Shown here: piece by piece, positions 47,581 through 57,254 of the stretch
How the letters are laid out: each line of letters starts with the position of its first letter
How positions within the stretch are numbered: position 1 is the stretch's first letter
Source of the DNA: Citrobacter enshiensis
GTDB taxonomy: Bacteria > Pseudomonadota > Gammaproteobacteria > Enterobacterales > Enterobacteriaceae
Length of the DNA: 64,000 bases
Direction: 5' to 3'
Assembly (NCBI RefSeq): GCF_029338175.1
Contig: NZ_CP119862.1
Location: 1,860,001 to 1,924,000, forward strand
Translations under genes and position numbers: made by a program
Notes under the pieces: generated by a model
Database searches by the model: none
What the model was told of the DNA's origin: nothing
Seen by the model: the letters and a program-made list of their open reading frames with translations, nothing else

Positions 47581-49010
47581 CCATGGATTTGTGTAATCCG
47601 GATATCTGGATTTCGCACCTGCTGGAAAATCTTCCGCAAGAAAAGCTGGCATCGGCTCTGAAAGAGGATAATCCGGACTGGGAGTATATCGACGGCGAAA
47701 TCGTCAAACTCGGTTCGCTGGCCCACAGTCAGCTCGATATCCCGACGCTTCAGTGCCGGGGGCTGGGGCTTCTGGCCTCGGAGAGTAAAGACTTCCGTCT
47801 GCTGGCGCATTTGTTGCGAACCTTGCAACACGCGGGGGACCCGCTGCTGGCGCTGCGCCTGCTGGCCCTGTATGTGGAACAGTACTGGACGGTGGCTGCG
47901 CCGCAGAATATGGCGCATAAAAAACGCTTTGCCAGCCAGGTCGTTAAACGTTTTGAGACCGGTATCGCCGGTTTTGCGGAACACGCCGCCACGGCACAGC
48001 AAGATGCATTGCTGGGGGAACTGGCGAAATTGGCGCAGTGCTGGCAGGCTCATAACGCTCCGGAGCTGGCGCAGGCGACGGATGACCTGTTTGCCTTGTA
48101 CCAGCGGGCCTTTCGTGATGCTGTACCGGCAACGTCATCTGTCGCTTCCGACAACGCGCAGCAGGTTGCCGTCATGTCTGCACCTGATGCTTCGCAGACT
48201 GCTGCAACCGTAACTACATCTGTAGCCTCCCCTACACCACAAATCACTGTCGACAGCCATGACGATACCACCTGGCGCGATACGCTGCTGAAGGTGGCCG
48301 CTGTTCTCTGCGAGCGTCAGCCGGAGTCGCCGTTGGGCTACCGCCTGCGCCGCCATGCGCTGTGGCAGACCATTACCGGCACACCGCAGGCAGAAATCGA
48401 TGGGCGTACGCCACTGGCCGCTGTCTCTGCCGATATGATGGCGGATTATCAGGCCCGGCTTGGCTGCGCAGATATGGCATTGTGGCAGCAGGTTGAGAAA
48501 AGTGTCTTGCTGGCCCCTTACTGGCTGGACGGGCATTACCTTTCCGCACAGATCGCGCTACGCCTCGGTTTTAAGCAGGTGGCAGAAGCGATCCGCGATG
48601 AAGTGTCCTGCTTTACGGCGCGTCTTCCGGTTCTTACCGATCTGTTGTTTAACGATCGCACCCCCTTTATCTGCGAGCAGACAAAACAGTGGCTGTCCGC
48701 CACCTCTTCCGGTAGCCAGGCCGCATTAGTTCTGCAATCTGGAGAAGAATTGCAGACCGCCAGAGCATGTTATACGGATCAGGGGCTGGAAGCTGCGCTG
48801 CGCTATCTGGATGCGCTACCCGCAGGCAGCCCTCGCGATCAGTTCCACCGTCAGTATTTTGGCGCACAGCTGATGGAAGAGTCCGGGATGATCACACTGG
48901 CACAGCAACACTACCGGACGCTGTTCAGAACCGGCCTACAAATGGCGCTGGCCGACTGGGAGCCCTCTCTGCTCGAACAACTTGAACAGAAATTCAAGAC
49001 AGAACAATAA
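47577..49010 (+). CDS. tssA: TssA (VasJ-type, ImpA N-terminal domain)
   Basis: 477 residues from ATG 47577 (ATGA overlap with tagO). The ImpA N-terminal part carries LDIPTLQCRGLGLLASESKD and DPLLALRLLALYVEQYW; the C-terminal VasJ domain contains ALWQQVEKSVLLAPYWLDGH and LDALPAGSPRDQFHRQYFGA. TssA proteins prime or cap the growing sheath. Complete. Confidence 0.88.
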   Translation: MTMDLCNPDIWISHLLENLPQEKLASALKEDNPDWEYIDGEIVKLGSLAHSQLDIPTLQCRGLGLLASESKDFRLLAHLLRTLQHAGDPLLALRLLALYVEQYWTVAAPQNMAHKKRFASQVVKRFETGIAGFAEHAATAQQDALLGELAKLAQCWQAHNAPELAQATDDLFALYQRAFRDAVPATSSVASDNAQQVAVMSAPDASQTAATVTTSVASPTPQITVDSHDDTTWRDTLLKVAAVLCERQPESPLGYRLRRHALWQTITGTPQAEIDGRTPLAAVSADMMADYQARLGCADMALWQQVEKSVLLAPYWLDGHYLSAQIALRLGFKQVAEAIRDEVSCFTARLPVLTDLLFNDRTPFICEQTKQWLSATSSGSQAALVLQSGEELQTARACYTDQGLEAALRYLDALPAGSPRDQFHRQYFGAQLMEESGMITLAQQHYRTLFRTGLQMALADWEPSLLEQLEQKFKTEQ

Positions 49011-49028
49011 GAGATAACAGGAGTTTTT

Positions 49029-52000
49029 GTGAGATTACCGACACCCCGACTATTCAGCGGACTGAAATCTGCTCTGCGACCTGCAATGCCACGGTTTAAA
49101 GTCTCTGCTTTCTGGCTGCTGGTACTGGCATGGATTTTTCTGCTGGTGTGGATCTGGTGGAAAGGCCCGTCATGGTCGTTGTATGACGAGCAGTGGCTGA
49201 AGCCGTTAGCCAACCGCTGGCTTGCCACGGCAGTATGGGGATTTATTGCCCTGGTGTGGCTCACTGTGCGGATGATGAAACGCCTGCAACAGCTTGAACT
49301 CCAGCAAAAACAGCAGCGCCAGGAGGCCGTTGATCCGCTCAGTATGGAGCTGAATGCGCAGCAGCGCTATCTTGACCACTGGCTGTTACGCCTGCAACGC
49401 CACCTCGACAGTCGCCGTTATCTGTGGCAACTGCCGTGGTATATGGTTATCGGTCCGGCCAGCAGTGGTAAATCTTCGCTGCTGCGTGAGGGCTTTCCGT
49501 CCGACATCATTTATACGCCGGAAGCGGTTCGTGGGGCAGAGCAACATCTGTACCTCACCCCGCATGTTGGGAAACAGGCAGTGATTTTTGATATTGATGG
49601 AACTCTGTGTGAGCAAACCGATGCAGACGTATTACACCGCCGTTTATGGGAACATGCCCTGAGTTGGCTGGTGGAAAAACGAACCCGCCAGCCACTGAAT
49701 GGGATCATTCTAACGCTGGATTTTCCCGATCTGCTGACGGCCGACAAGCGTCGTCGTGAACATCTGTTGCAGATGCTGCGCAGCCGCCTCCAGGACGTAC
49801 GCCAGCACCTTCACTGCCAACTACCAGTGTATGTTGTGCTGACCCGGCTGGACTTGTTGCACGGTTTTGCGACGCTGTTTCAGTCGCTGGATAAAAAAGA
49901 TCGTGATCGCATTCTTGGTGTCACTTTCACCCGCCGCGCCCATGAAAACGAGGGCTGGAGAAGTGAGCTTGATGCTTTCTGGTTGTCCTGGTGCAGGCAG
50001 ATGAACCAGGCGCTACCGGACCTGATGCTGACACAGAGTCATATGCGCAGTTCTCTGTTCAGCTTTGTCCGTCAGATGCAGGGGAGCCGGGAGTGTCTGG
50101 TGGCTCTGCTTGATAGCCTGCTGGACGGTGAAAACATGGACGTCATGTTGCGTGGTGTCTATCTCACCTCGTCACTGCAACGCGGCCAGATGGATGACAT
50201 TTTTACGCAATCTGCCGCCCGGCAGTATCGGCTGGGTGGCAGCCCGCTGACTGCCTGGCCGCTGGTCGATACTGCACCGTACTTCACCCGCAATCTGTTT
50301 CCGGAAGCATTACTGGCAGAACCGAATATGGCCGGGGAAAGTCGAACCTGGCTGATAATCCGCCGCCGCCGTATGACAGCCTTTTCTGCCGCTGGTGGCG
50401 TGACAGCGCTGTTATTAATCACTGGCTGGCATCATTACTACAACGATAACTATGCCTCCGGCGTCCAGGTGCTGAAACAGGCAGAAGCCTTTATGGCTAT
50501 CAAACCGCCACAGGGGATGGACGACTATGGCGATCTGCAACTGCCGTTGCTCAATCCGGTACGCGACGCGACGTTAGCCTACGGAAACTGGGATGACAGA
50601 AGTAGCCTGGCTGATATGGGGTTATATCAGGGACGGCGTGTCGGGCCTTATGTGGAGCAAACCTACCTGCAACTGCTGGAACAGCGCTATCTGCCTGCCC
50701 TGTTTAACGGCCTGGTAAAAGAGATGGACGCAGCCCCGCCGGAAAGCGAACAAAAACTGGCGGTACTGCGGGTTATCAGAATGCTGGAGGATAAAAGCGG
50801 GCGCAGTAACGAGGTGGTGAAGCAGTATATGGCGAAACGCTGGAGTGAAAAATTCCACGGCCAGCGTGAGATCCAGTCGCAACTAATGTCTCATCTTGAC
50901 TACGCTCTTGCGCACACCGACTGGCATGCCGAGCGTGAAAGCGGCGACGGTGATGCCATTAGCCGTTGGGTGCCGTATGACTCCCCTGTGTCGGCGGCGC
51001 AAAAAGAACTGAGCAAACTGCCGGTTTACCAGCGCGTCTACCAGAGCCTGAAAACGCGGGCGCTGGGCGTGTTGCCTGCTGACCTTAATCTCCGCGACCA
51101 GGTAGGGCCAACCTTTGACCTGGTGTTTACCTCCGCCGATGACAGCAAGCTGATTGTTCCCCAGTTTTTAACGCGCTATGGCTTGCAAAGCTATTTTGTC
51201 AAACAGCGTGATGAACTGGTGGAACTCACAGCCATGGATTCCTGGGTGCTGAATCTCACCCACAGCGTGAAATACAGCGAGGCCGATAGGGCTGAAATTC
51301 AGCGCCAACTGACCGAACAGTATGTGAGTGACTACACCGCGACCTGGCGGGCCGGAATGGATAACCTTAACGTGCGCGACTATGAGTCCATCGCGCAACT
51401 GACCGGGGCGCTGGAGCAGGTGATTAGCGGCGACCAGCCGTTACAGCGGGCGCTGACGGCTCTGCGGGATAATACCCTGCCTGCGGTGCTCTCTGAAAAA
51501 CTCTCTGATAAAGAACGCGAAGACGCGCTGGCCGAGCCGGACTATCAACTGTTGACACGTCTTGGTCATGAATTTGCGCCGGAAAACAGTACGCTGATCG
51601 TGCAGAAAGACAAAGAGAATACCCTCCAGGCGGTGTATCAGCAGTTAACCGAACTGCACCGTTATCTGCTGGCGATACAGAACGCGCCGGTGCCGGGTAA
51701 ATCGGCGCTTAAGGCTGTGCAGCTTCGCCTGGATCAGAACAGCAGCGACCCGATCTTCGCCACCCGCCAGATGGCGAAAACCCTGCCCGCGCCGCTTAAC
51801 CGCTGGGTGGGTAAACTGGCAGACCAGGCCTGGCATGTAGTGATGGTGGAAGCGGTTCACTATATGGAAGTGGACTGGCGCGACACCGTGGTCAAACCGT
51901 TTAATGAACAACTGGCAAATAGCTATCCCTTTAATCCGCGCGCGAAGCAGGATGCGTCGCTGGATGCGTTTGAGCGTTTCTTTAAACCGGACGGTGTGCT

Positions 52001-52550
52001 GGACAGTTTTTACCAGCAAAACCTGAAGCTGTTTATGGAAAACGACCTGAGCCTGGAAGATGGTGATAACGCCGTGATTATTCGGGAGGATATCCGTCAG
52101 CAACTCGACACGGCGCAGACGATCCGCAACATCTTCTTCAGTAAACAGAACGGGCTGGGAACCGAGTTTGCGGTGGAAACCGTCTCGCTTTCGGGCAATA
52201 AGCGTCGCAGTGTGCTGAATCTTGACGGTCAACTGGTGGATTACAGCCAGGGGCGCAACTACACCGCGCACCTGGTCTGGCCGAATAACATGCGTGAAGG
52301 TAACGAAAGCAAACTGACGCTGGTTGGCACCAGTGGCGGAGCACCGCGCAGCATTAGTTTCAGTGGGCCGTGGGCGCAGTTTCGTTTGTTTGGGGCAGGG
52401 CAGTTAACCGGCGTACAGGACGGTACTTTCAGCGTGAAATTTACGGTTGAGGGTGGCGCGATGGTTTACCGGGTACATACCGATATGGAAGACAATCCAT
52501 TTACTGGCGGGCTATTCAGTCAGTTCCGGTTGCCAGATACGCTGTACTGA
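49029..52550 (+). CDS. tssM: TssM, inner-membrane channel protein
   Basis: 1,173 residues, GTG start at 49029 with AGGAG six bases upstream. Two N-terminal transmembrane helices (FWLLVLAWIFLLVWIWW and WLATAVWGFIALVWLTV), a cytoplasmic NTPase domain with Walker A IGPASSGKSSLL (about residue 139), a third helix (AGGVTALLLITGW, about 458), then the large periplasmic IcmF part ending at the TssJ-binding domain (GGLFSQFRLPDTLY). Forms the trans-envelope complex with TssJ and TssL. Complete and unbroken. Confidence 0.96.
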   Translation: MRLPTPRLFSGLKSALRPAMPRFKVSAFWLLVLAWIFLLVWIWWKGPSWSLYDEQWLKPLANRWLATAVWGFIALVWLTVRMMKRLQQLELQQKQQRQEAVDPLSMELNAQQRYLDHWLLRLQRHLDSRRYLWQLPWYMVIGPASSGKSSLLREGFPSDIIYTPEAVRGAEQHLYLTPHVGKQAVIFDIDGTLCEQTDADVLHRRLWEHALSWLVEKRTRQPLNGIILTLDFPDLLTADKRRREHLLQMLRSRLQDVRQHLHCQLPVYVVLTRLDLLHGFATLFQSLDKKDRDRILGVTFTRRAHENEGWRSELDAFWLSWCRQMNQALPDLMLTQSHMRSSLFSFVRQMQGSRECLVALLDSLLDGENMDVMLRGVYLTSSLQRGQMDDIFTQSAARQYRLGGSPLTAWPLVDTAPYFTRNLFPEALLAEPNMAGESRTWLIIRRRRMTAFSAAGGVTALLLITGWHHYYNDNYASGVQVLKQAEAFMAIKPPQGMDDYGDLQLPLLNPVRDATLAYGNWDDRSSLADMGLYQGRRVGPYVEQTYLQLLEQRYLPALFNGLVKEMDAAPPESEQKLAVLRVIRMLEDKSGRSNEVVKQYMAKRWSEKFHGQREIQSQLMSHLDYALAHTDWHAERESGDGDAISRWVPYDSPVSAAQKELSKLPVYQRVYQSLKTRALGVLPADLNLRDQVGPTFDLVFTSADDSKLIVPQFLTRYGLQSYFVKQRDELVELTAMDSWVLNLTHSVKYSEADRAEIQRQLTEQYVSDYTATWRAGMDNLNVRDYESIAQLTGALEQVISGDQPLQRALTALRDNTLPAVLSEKLSDKEREDALAEPDYQLLTRLGHEFAPENSTLIVQKDKENTLQAVYQQLTELHRYLLAIQNAPVPGKSALKAVQLRLDQNSSDPIFATRQMAKTLPAPLNRWVGKLADQAWHVVMVEAVHYMEVDWRDTVVKPFNEQLANSYPFNPRAKQDASLDAFERFFKPDGVLDSFYQQNLKLFMENDLSLEDGDNAVIIREDIRQQLDTAQTIRNIFFSKQNGLGTEFAVETVSLSGNKRRSVLNLDGQLVDYSQGRNYTAHLVWPNNMREGNESKLTLVGTSGGAPRSISFSGPWAQFRLFGAGQLTGVQDGTFSVKFTVEGGAMVYRVHTDMEDNPFTGGLFSQFRLPDTLY

Positions 52551-52691
52551 ACAGCCGTTGCCAGAGGATGGAGGAACAGGACGTGATCATGACCAATTTC
52601 AGCAGACAGAGGCAGGAGGGGCAAGTGCAGGTGCAGGACGCTTTCTGTTATTTGCCCACTATAGTTGTTTCCCGAATCTATGGAGGCAGGA

Positions 52692-53591
52692 ATGTCTGAG
52701 TTCAATAACCAGAATCCATCAGCGGCAGATTATCTCGGTGATGTCCTGCGCGGCAATGTGCCCGTCAACCAGTTGATCCCACAGCATCCTTATATTCTGG
52801 ATACGCTGGGGCTGGCAGAGGCCTTTGAGAAAAATACCACGCATATTATGTTACTGACCCTGGATGAGGCGCAGGGCGTGATTGATGATTTGGACAGCAG
52901 CCGACCTGTGACATTTGCCACCACCTATGCCGGAAACATTAAGGATACTCTCGAAGGGGCGAAAAGTATCTCGAAGTTGGTAAGTTATAAAGATGTACAT
53001 GATCTTGTCTATCGGCTAAAGGGATTGGGTATTAAAGCCATTCAGTATCTACATAGTGGACAATTTTTTGTCAAAATTATTGGCTATGCGTCGTTGCGAC
53101 GTATCCTGCAGGGGACAAGATATAAAATTAACTCGCCCAGGATACTCGAGTTAGGCATTGGTAAGGCAGGTGTTAATGCCGGCATTCTTGAAGGTGCCAG
53201 ATTCTGCATCTGGTTTTCATTCGCATATCGTACTGTTCAGCTTATTTTTAAATCAGACCATGATGTGGCAGCCTTTATTGGAAATATTACGATGGATATT
53301 GCAAAAATTATTGTGACGATATTTGTGACTAATGTTTTGGTTGCTGTTGGGACTGCGGTGGCTACTGCTGCAGGTTTTGCTGCAGTGCCTGTTGCATTGG
53401 GCATAGTTCTATTGATCGCAGTGGGTTTTGTTATTACTGGCACTCTGGATTATTTAGACAGGCAATATAATTTATCCTCTAAGTTAATCACTGCAATCAG
53501 AGAAGGAATGAATGCTCAGCAGGGTATTGAAAGATGGAATATTGAACACACTGCCCCATTTACACATGGTCTGATGAATACACACTGGTAA
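52692..53591 (+). CDS. Putative T6SS membrane-disrupting effector
   Basis: 299 residues from ATG 52692, preceded by GGAGGCAGG. The N-terminus (SEFNNQNPSAADYLGDVLRG) is soluble; hydrophobic segments appear at about 160-180 and most clearly at about 208-265 (IIVTIFVTNVLVAVGTAVAT, then AAVPVALGIVLLIAVGFVIT), a glycine/alanine-rich hairpin like that of colicin-type pore formers. I recognise no named family. Position between tssM and two small multi-pass membrane proteins makes an effector-immunity unit likely. Codon use becomes more A+T-rich after about 53000, unlike tssM. Confidence 0.6.
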   Translation: MSEFNNQNPSAADYLGDVLRGNVPVNQLIPQHPYILDTLGLAEAFEKNTTHIMLLTLDEAQGVIDDLDSSRPVTFATTYAGNIKDTLEGAKSISKLVSYKDVHDLVYRLKGLGIKAIQYLHSGQFFVKIIGYASLRRILQGTRYKINSPRILELGIGKAGVNAGILEGARFCIWFSFAYRTVQLIFKSDHDVAAFIGNITMDIAKIIVTIFVTNVLVAVGTAVATAAGFAAVPVALGIVLLIAVGFVITGTLDYLDRQYNLSSKLITAIREGMNAQQGIERWNIEHTAPFTHGLMNTHW

Positions 53592-53600
53592 GGATCTGTC

Positions 53601-54101
53601 ATGTCTGGAAATCGAGAGGATCAAGAGCGGATGGCAAGACAGGCAATGACCACTATCCCTTTAAAAACGAGACTGTCTGCGTTGTTTTTATTTGTGTGCG
53701 TTACTGCTGCAACCGTTTTTATCTTTACAGTCGCTGGTTCTGAGCTTGTAGATATACTACATAAAAAAGACGTTGTTTACTATGACTGGAAGACTTTACC
53801 ACTTTTCCTTTGGCTCCCGGCATTTTTTTATGCTGATATTCTTGTTGCTGCCATGATGTTTTTTCCCATTACCAGAAACTTACTGGAGTATCTTCTGACA
53901 GGGATGAGAGCTATAGCAGTATATGGGTGGTTGATGTTGTTCCTCTCAATTCCACTATCGCTAATAATTTTATATTATCCATTGGGCAACTACGAGTCAT
54001 GTGGTCAAAACGGCCCCTTTTCAGGCACTGACTACGTAAAAGATCCAAAAATGTGTGAGCAGTTTGAATACCATCCCGAAAAGGATATATCTAATGATTA
54101 A
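53601..54101 (+). CDS. Membrane immunity protein 1 (DUF1240-like)
   Basis: 166 residues with three to four hydrophobic segments (LSALFLFVCVTAATVFIFTV, LPLFLWLPAFFYADILVAAM, GWLMLFLSIPLSLIILYY) and a C-terminal tail with two cysteines (ESCGQNGPFSG ... DPKMCEQFEYHPEK). The tail pattern recalls DUF1240 (low-moderate). Inner membrane, tail probably periplasmic. A+T-rich. Likely protects against the effector just upstream. Confidence 0.65.
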   Translation: MSGNREDQERMARQAMTTIPLKTRLSALFLFVCVTAATVFIFTVAGSELVDILHKKDVVYYDWKTLPLFLWLPAFFYADILVAAMMFFPITRNLLEYLLTGMRAIAVYGWLMLFLSIPLSLIILYYPLGNYESCGQNGPFSGTDYVKDPKMCEQFEYHPEKDISND

Positions 54102-54624
54102 TAATAATGAATTGAAGATGAAGGATATGACGTTAAAAGAAAAAGTTAAGTTCATTCTTTCATGCATTATCTCTATTGCAATACTTACTGGGGCGTTGAT
54201 TTTCCTTTTTAATATCTTTGGTTCTGCAATGATAGATGCTTTTAGAGGGACTGATACATTATATTATGACTGGAGGGCGATTTTTATATTGTTACTCTTT
54301 CCTGTTATGGGGTATTTTGATGTGTTGGTCTTTTTTCTTTTATTTACACCCTATACTCTTCCATTGGCGCAGTTTTGGTATAAAAAAATAAATATAGTTT
54401 GGGGGTATTCCATTGTTGCCTTTATTCTTTCAATTCCACTATCCTTAGTCATTTTTATTCATATCCATAATACATATGATTCGTGTGGTAAGGGCGGATT
54501 TCTTTCAGGTGACTTTTATGCAAAAGATCCAAAAATGTGTGAGCAGTTTGAATACCATCCTGAAAAGGATAAATCTGATGATTCCTCTACGGCTGTAATA
54601 CCTACGGATACGAAAGTAAAATGA
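54094..54624 (+). CDS. Membrane immunity protein 2, paralogue of the previous gene
   Basis: 176 residues from ATG 54094, overlapping the previous stop by eight bases. Same layout: hydrophobic segments (IISIAILTGALIFLFNIFG, FILLLFPVMGYFDVLVFFLL, YSIVAFILSIPLSLVIFIH) and the same cysteine tail YDSCGKGGFLSG ... DPKMCEQFEYHPEK. The DNA for that tail is almost identical to the first copy, though the rest has diverged. It overlaps the next gene by four bases, so it is translated as part of the tss operon. Confidence 0.65.
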   Translation: MINNNELKMKDMTLKEKVKFILSCIISIAILTGALIFLFNIFGSAMIDAFRGTDTLYYDWRAIFILLLFPVMGYFDVLVFFLLFTPYTLPLAQFWYKKINIVWGYSIVAFILSIPLSLVIFIHIHNTYDSCGKGGFLSGDFYAKDPKMCEQFEYHPEKDKSDDSSTAVIPTDTKVK

Positions 54625-55967
54625 ACATGTCAGCTTACACTCAGACCATCACTACTGGTGCAGATCCCCGCACCCTGCCGGAGTTCATTGCCATCCGTGA
54701 GGAAATTAACAAAGCCAGTCATCCGGCACAGCCGGAACTGAACTGGCGACTGGTAGAGTCACTGGCGTTGACGATTTTTAAAACCAATGGGGTGGATTTA
54801 CACTCCGCCACGTACTACACGCTGGCGCGCACCCGCACCCAGGGACTAACAGGTTTCTGCGAAGGTGTGGAACTGCTGGCAGCGATGATAAGCCATGAAT
54901 GGGACAAATTCTGGCCGCAGAACGGCTCTGCGCGAACCGAAATGCTGGACTGGTTCAATACCCGTACCGGCAATATCCTGCGCCAGCAACTCTCTTTTGC
55001 GGAAGCTGACCTGCCGGTGCTGTACCGTACTGAACGTGCGTTACAGCTTATCTGCGACAAAATCCAGCAAGTAGAACTGAAGCGCCAACCGCGGGTGGAG
55101 AACTTGCTGTACTTTGTGCAGAACACCCGAAACCGGCTTGAGCCACAGCGGAAGAAGGGTACTGCTCTTCAGGCGCAACCCGCTCTCAGAACACTGGTAT
55201 ATGCGCCGGAGGGGGCGTTGTCCACAGCGGCGGAAAGTATACCATCATTACCGGACTTACCAGACATGAAGGTGTCCGTTCGCGGCATGACAGATGCAGG
55301 GGCGGAACAGAAACAAAACCAGATCCATGTTGTAAAAGGTTTCGCTGCGGGCGTCATCGGTACGTCGATTATCGCCGTCGCGCTCTGGTGGTGGCTGGTG
55401 TATCCGATGCAGCAGCAACTGGCGCAGGTGAGGGATACTGCGCAGGGGGCCGCTACCATCTGGCTGTCATCGCCAGCACCGGAAACCTATGCACAGCGGT
55501 TGCAACGGCTTCTGGAGACATCGCTGCTACAACCGCTGGAAACCGGTGAGCAAATGACCCGTATCGCAGACAGCCGCTGGCCGGAGAGTCAGCAGCAGCG
55601 GCTGGCCACCGCGCAATGGAATGAAACGTTGCAAAGCCGGGCACAAAGCAGCCCACAGTTACGCGGCTGGGTACAGGCCCGACAGCATTTACATGATTTT
55701 GCGGACCTGATGATGAAGCGTGAGAAAGAAGGACTCACTCTCTCGTATATCAAAAATGTTATCTGGCAGGCAGAACGCGGACTGGGTCAGGAAACACCAC
55801 TGGAGTCCCTGCTAACACAATATCAGGATGCTCAGTCTCAGGGGCAGAATACCGAGGCGCTGGAAAAACAAATTAACGATCAACTGGATGGGGTAGCAAG
55901 CCGCTGGCTGCTGCTGAAAAATAATGTGATGCTGGAAACGGCAACTGATATAAAACCCGGAAAATAA
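54621..55967 (+). CDS. vasL: VasL-like protein with ImpA N-terminal domain
   Basis: 448 residues. The ImpA-type N-terminus (ADPRTLPEFIAIREEINKAS, CEGVELLAAMISHEWDKFWP) is followed by one transmembrane helix at about 237-257 (GFAAGVIGTSIIAVALWWWL) and a C-terminal VasL domain (LLETSLLQPLETGEQM, EREGLTLSYIKN-like helix). It is a TssA-related membrane-anchored protein (TagA/VasL group) thought to act at sheath ends. Complete. MNMSAYT has two adjacent starts; ATG 54621 overlaps the previous gene. Confidence 0.82.
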   Translation: MNMSAYTQTITTGADPRTLPEFIAIREEINKASHPAQPELNWRLVESLALTIFKTNGVDLHSATYYTLARTRTQGLTGFCEGVELLAAMISHEWDKFWPQNGSARTEMLDWFNTRTGNILRQQLSFAEADLPVLYRTERALQLICDKIQQVELKRQPRVENLLYFVQNTRNRLEPQRKKGTALQAQPALRTLVYAPEGALSTAAESIPSLPDLPDMKVSVRGMTDAGAEQKQNQIHVVKGFAAGVIGTSIIAVALWWWLVYPMQQQLAQVRDTAQGAATIWLSSPAPETYAQRLQRLLETSLLQPLETGEQMTRIADSRWPESQQQRLATAQWNETLQSRAQSSPQLRGWVQARQHLHDFADLMMKREKEGLTLSYIKNVIWQAERGLGQETPLESLLTQYQDAQSQGQNTEALEKQINDQLDGVASRWLLLKNNVMLETATDIKPGK

Positions 55968-55990
55968 CGACGGAATCGAAGGAGTTTGTT

Positions 55991-56470
55991 ATGGCAAATC
56001 TTGTTTATCTGACGCTGAATGGCGATCTTCAGGGGCTGATTTCAGCAGGTTGTTGTTCTTTGGCTTCAATCGGCAATAAGGCGCAGATTGCGCATACAGA
56101 TCAGATTATGGTGCTGGGTATGAGCCACGGACTGAGTCGGGTACAAAATGTGAATCATCTTGCATTGAACATTCAGAAGCCATTGGATAAATCAACGCCA
56201 TTACTGAGTAAGGCTATTACCGAAAATGAATGTCTGACCTGCGATTTTGAATTTTATCGTACCAACCGTTTCGGTATTAATGAACTGTATTATAAAGTGA
56301 AACTAATTAACGCACGCATTTCAGATATCCATCTGTCAGTGCCACATTCCATCACCGACAGTGGTGGTCAGCCAGAAGAGACTGTGTCATTCACTTATGA
56401 AAGCATCACGGAGGAACACTGTATTGCCGGAACCAGTGCGTACAGTTTGTGGGAAGAACGGTTATACTGA
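55991..56470 (+). CDS. Second Hcp-family protein
   Basis: 159 residues, GAAGGAG site before ATG 55991. ANLVYLTLNGDLQGLISAGC, MVLGMSHGLSRVQNVNHLAL and YYKVKLINARISDIHLSVPH are the pattern of the divergent Hcp group often found at the end of enteric T6SS operons. It shares little sequence with the Hcp at 33617. No C-terminal toxin domain is fused. Could be an alternative tube subunit or an effector carrier. Confidence 0.85.
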   Translation: MANLVYLTLNGDLQGLISAGCCSLASIGNKAQIAHTDQIMVLGMSHGLSRVQNVNHLALNIQKPLDKSTPLLSKAITENECLTCDFEFYRTNRFGINELYYKVKLINARISDIHLSVPHSITDSGGQPEETVSFTYESITEEHCIAGTSAYSLWEERLY

Positions 56471-56839
56471 GGAAAATAAATTTCAGTGAATAATATTATT
56501 TCTGACACCAGCCAGAATTGCTGATTTTTTTGTAAAAAGCATCCAGGACCAGTGGCGAAAATTGAAAAAGTGCGGCTGATGAAGGGGAAAAATACCTGAC
56601 ACGCTTTTGTCTTATTCGCTAACTGTGGATATTTTATTTCGTCTTCCAGAATGGTGCATCTACGTAAGGACGCCTGATATGCATATGGATGGTAAGATCT
56701 TACACGGATTCTGAGTTACGATAAGTCTGGATGATATTAACCATCGGCGATCCCTTGATCTCCTGTTGAATAGGAAAAATGGCTTATAGGCTGAATCATT
56801 ACCCCTTAAGAACGGCACAGTGAATGCCATATGGGAAGA

Positions 56840-57230
56840 AATGTTTCATGCCGGGCTGGATAGCAGTAGCGCATCATCAGAAGAAATTAATCTGATCAAG
56901 CAGGCTGCTATCTATTTTGTTGTATATCTGCTCCGAAGAGCCGGAAATTAACAGCGAGCACCAGCCCGGCGTATATCCGGAAAGACCGAAACCAGTTAAA
57001 ACGAAGAAAGGCTTCAGGCTGTTTCCGTCAAACAGCGTACATTACTGAGCGGTGGGAGAGGAAACGGGCCGGATGCTGGCAGAAACTCAGGCGTACAGCC
57101 TGGCTAAAACAACTGCGACCAGATGCCATCCCCGCGCCCATTTACGGCGCGGTCACTGGCACGGTTTCTTGTCGGGGAAAAGGATGCTCCGGATGCACGA
57201 AAATTTTCGTACCACAGCCTGCCGCCGCAA
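56840..57230 (+). pseudogene. Decayed island/plasmid hypothetical gene (AcrVA2-like)
   Basis: Recognisable pieces lie in shifting frames: CSEEPEINSEHQPGVYPERP then KPVKTKKGFRLFPSN (from about 56927), and VGEETGRMLAETQAYSLAKT, RGHWHGFLSGKR (57050-57180). The order fits a plasmid- and island-borne family that ends in an RRAHWHGFWSG-type motif, some members of which are called AcrVA2-like. Stops and frameshifts separate the blocks. The 56471-56840 stretch before it holds no gene I can support. Confidence 0.45.
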
Positions 57231-57254
57231 TCTATCGGTGGCAGGCAAAGCTGC

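Noticed and set aside
53237..53443. Minus-strand frame inside the membrane effector
   Set aside because: Ala/Thr-rich mirror of the hydrophobic hairpin; no start signals.
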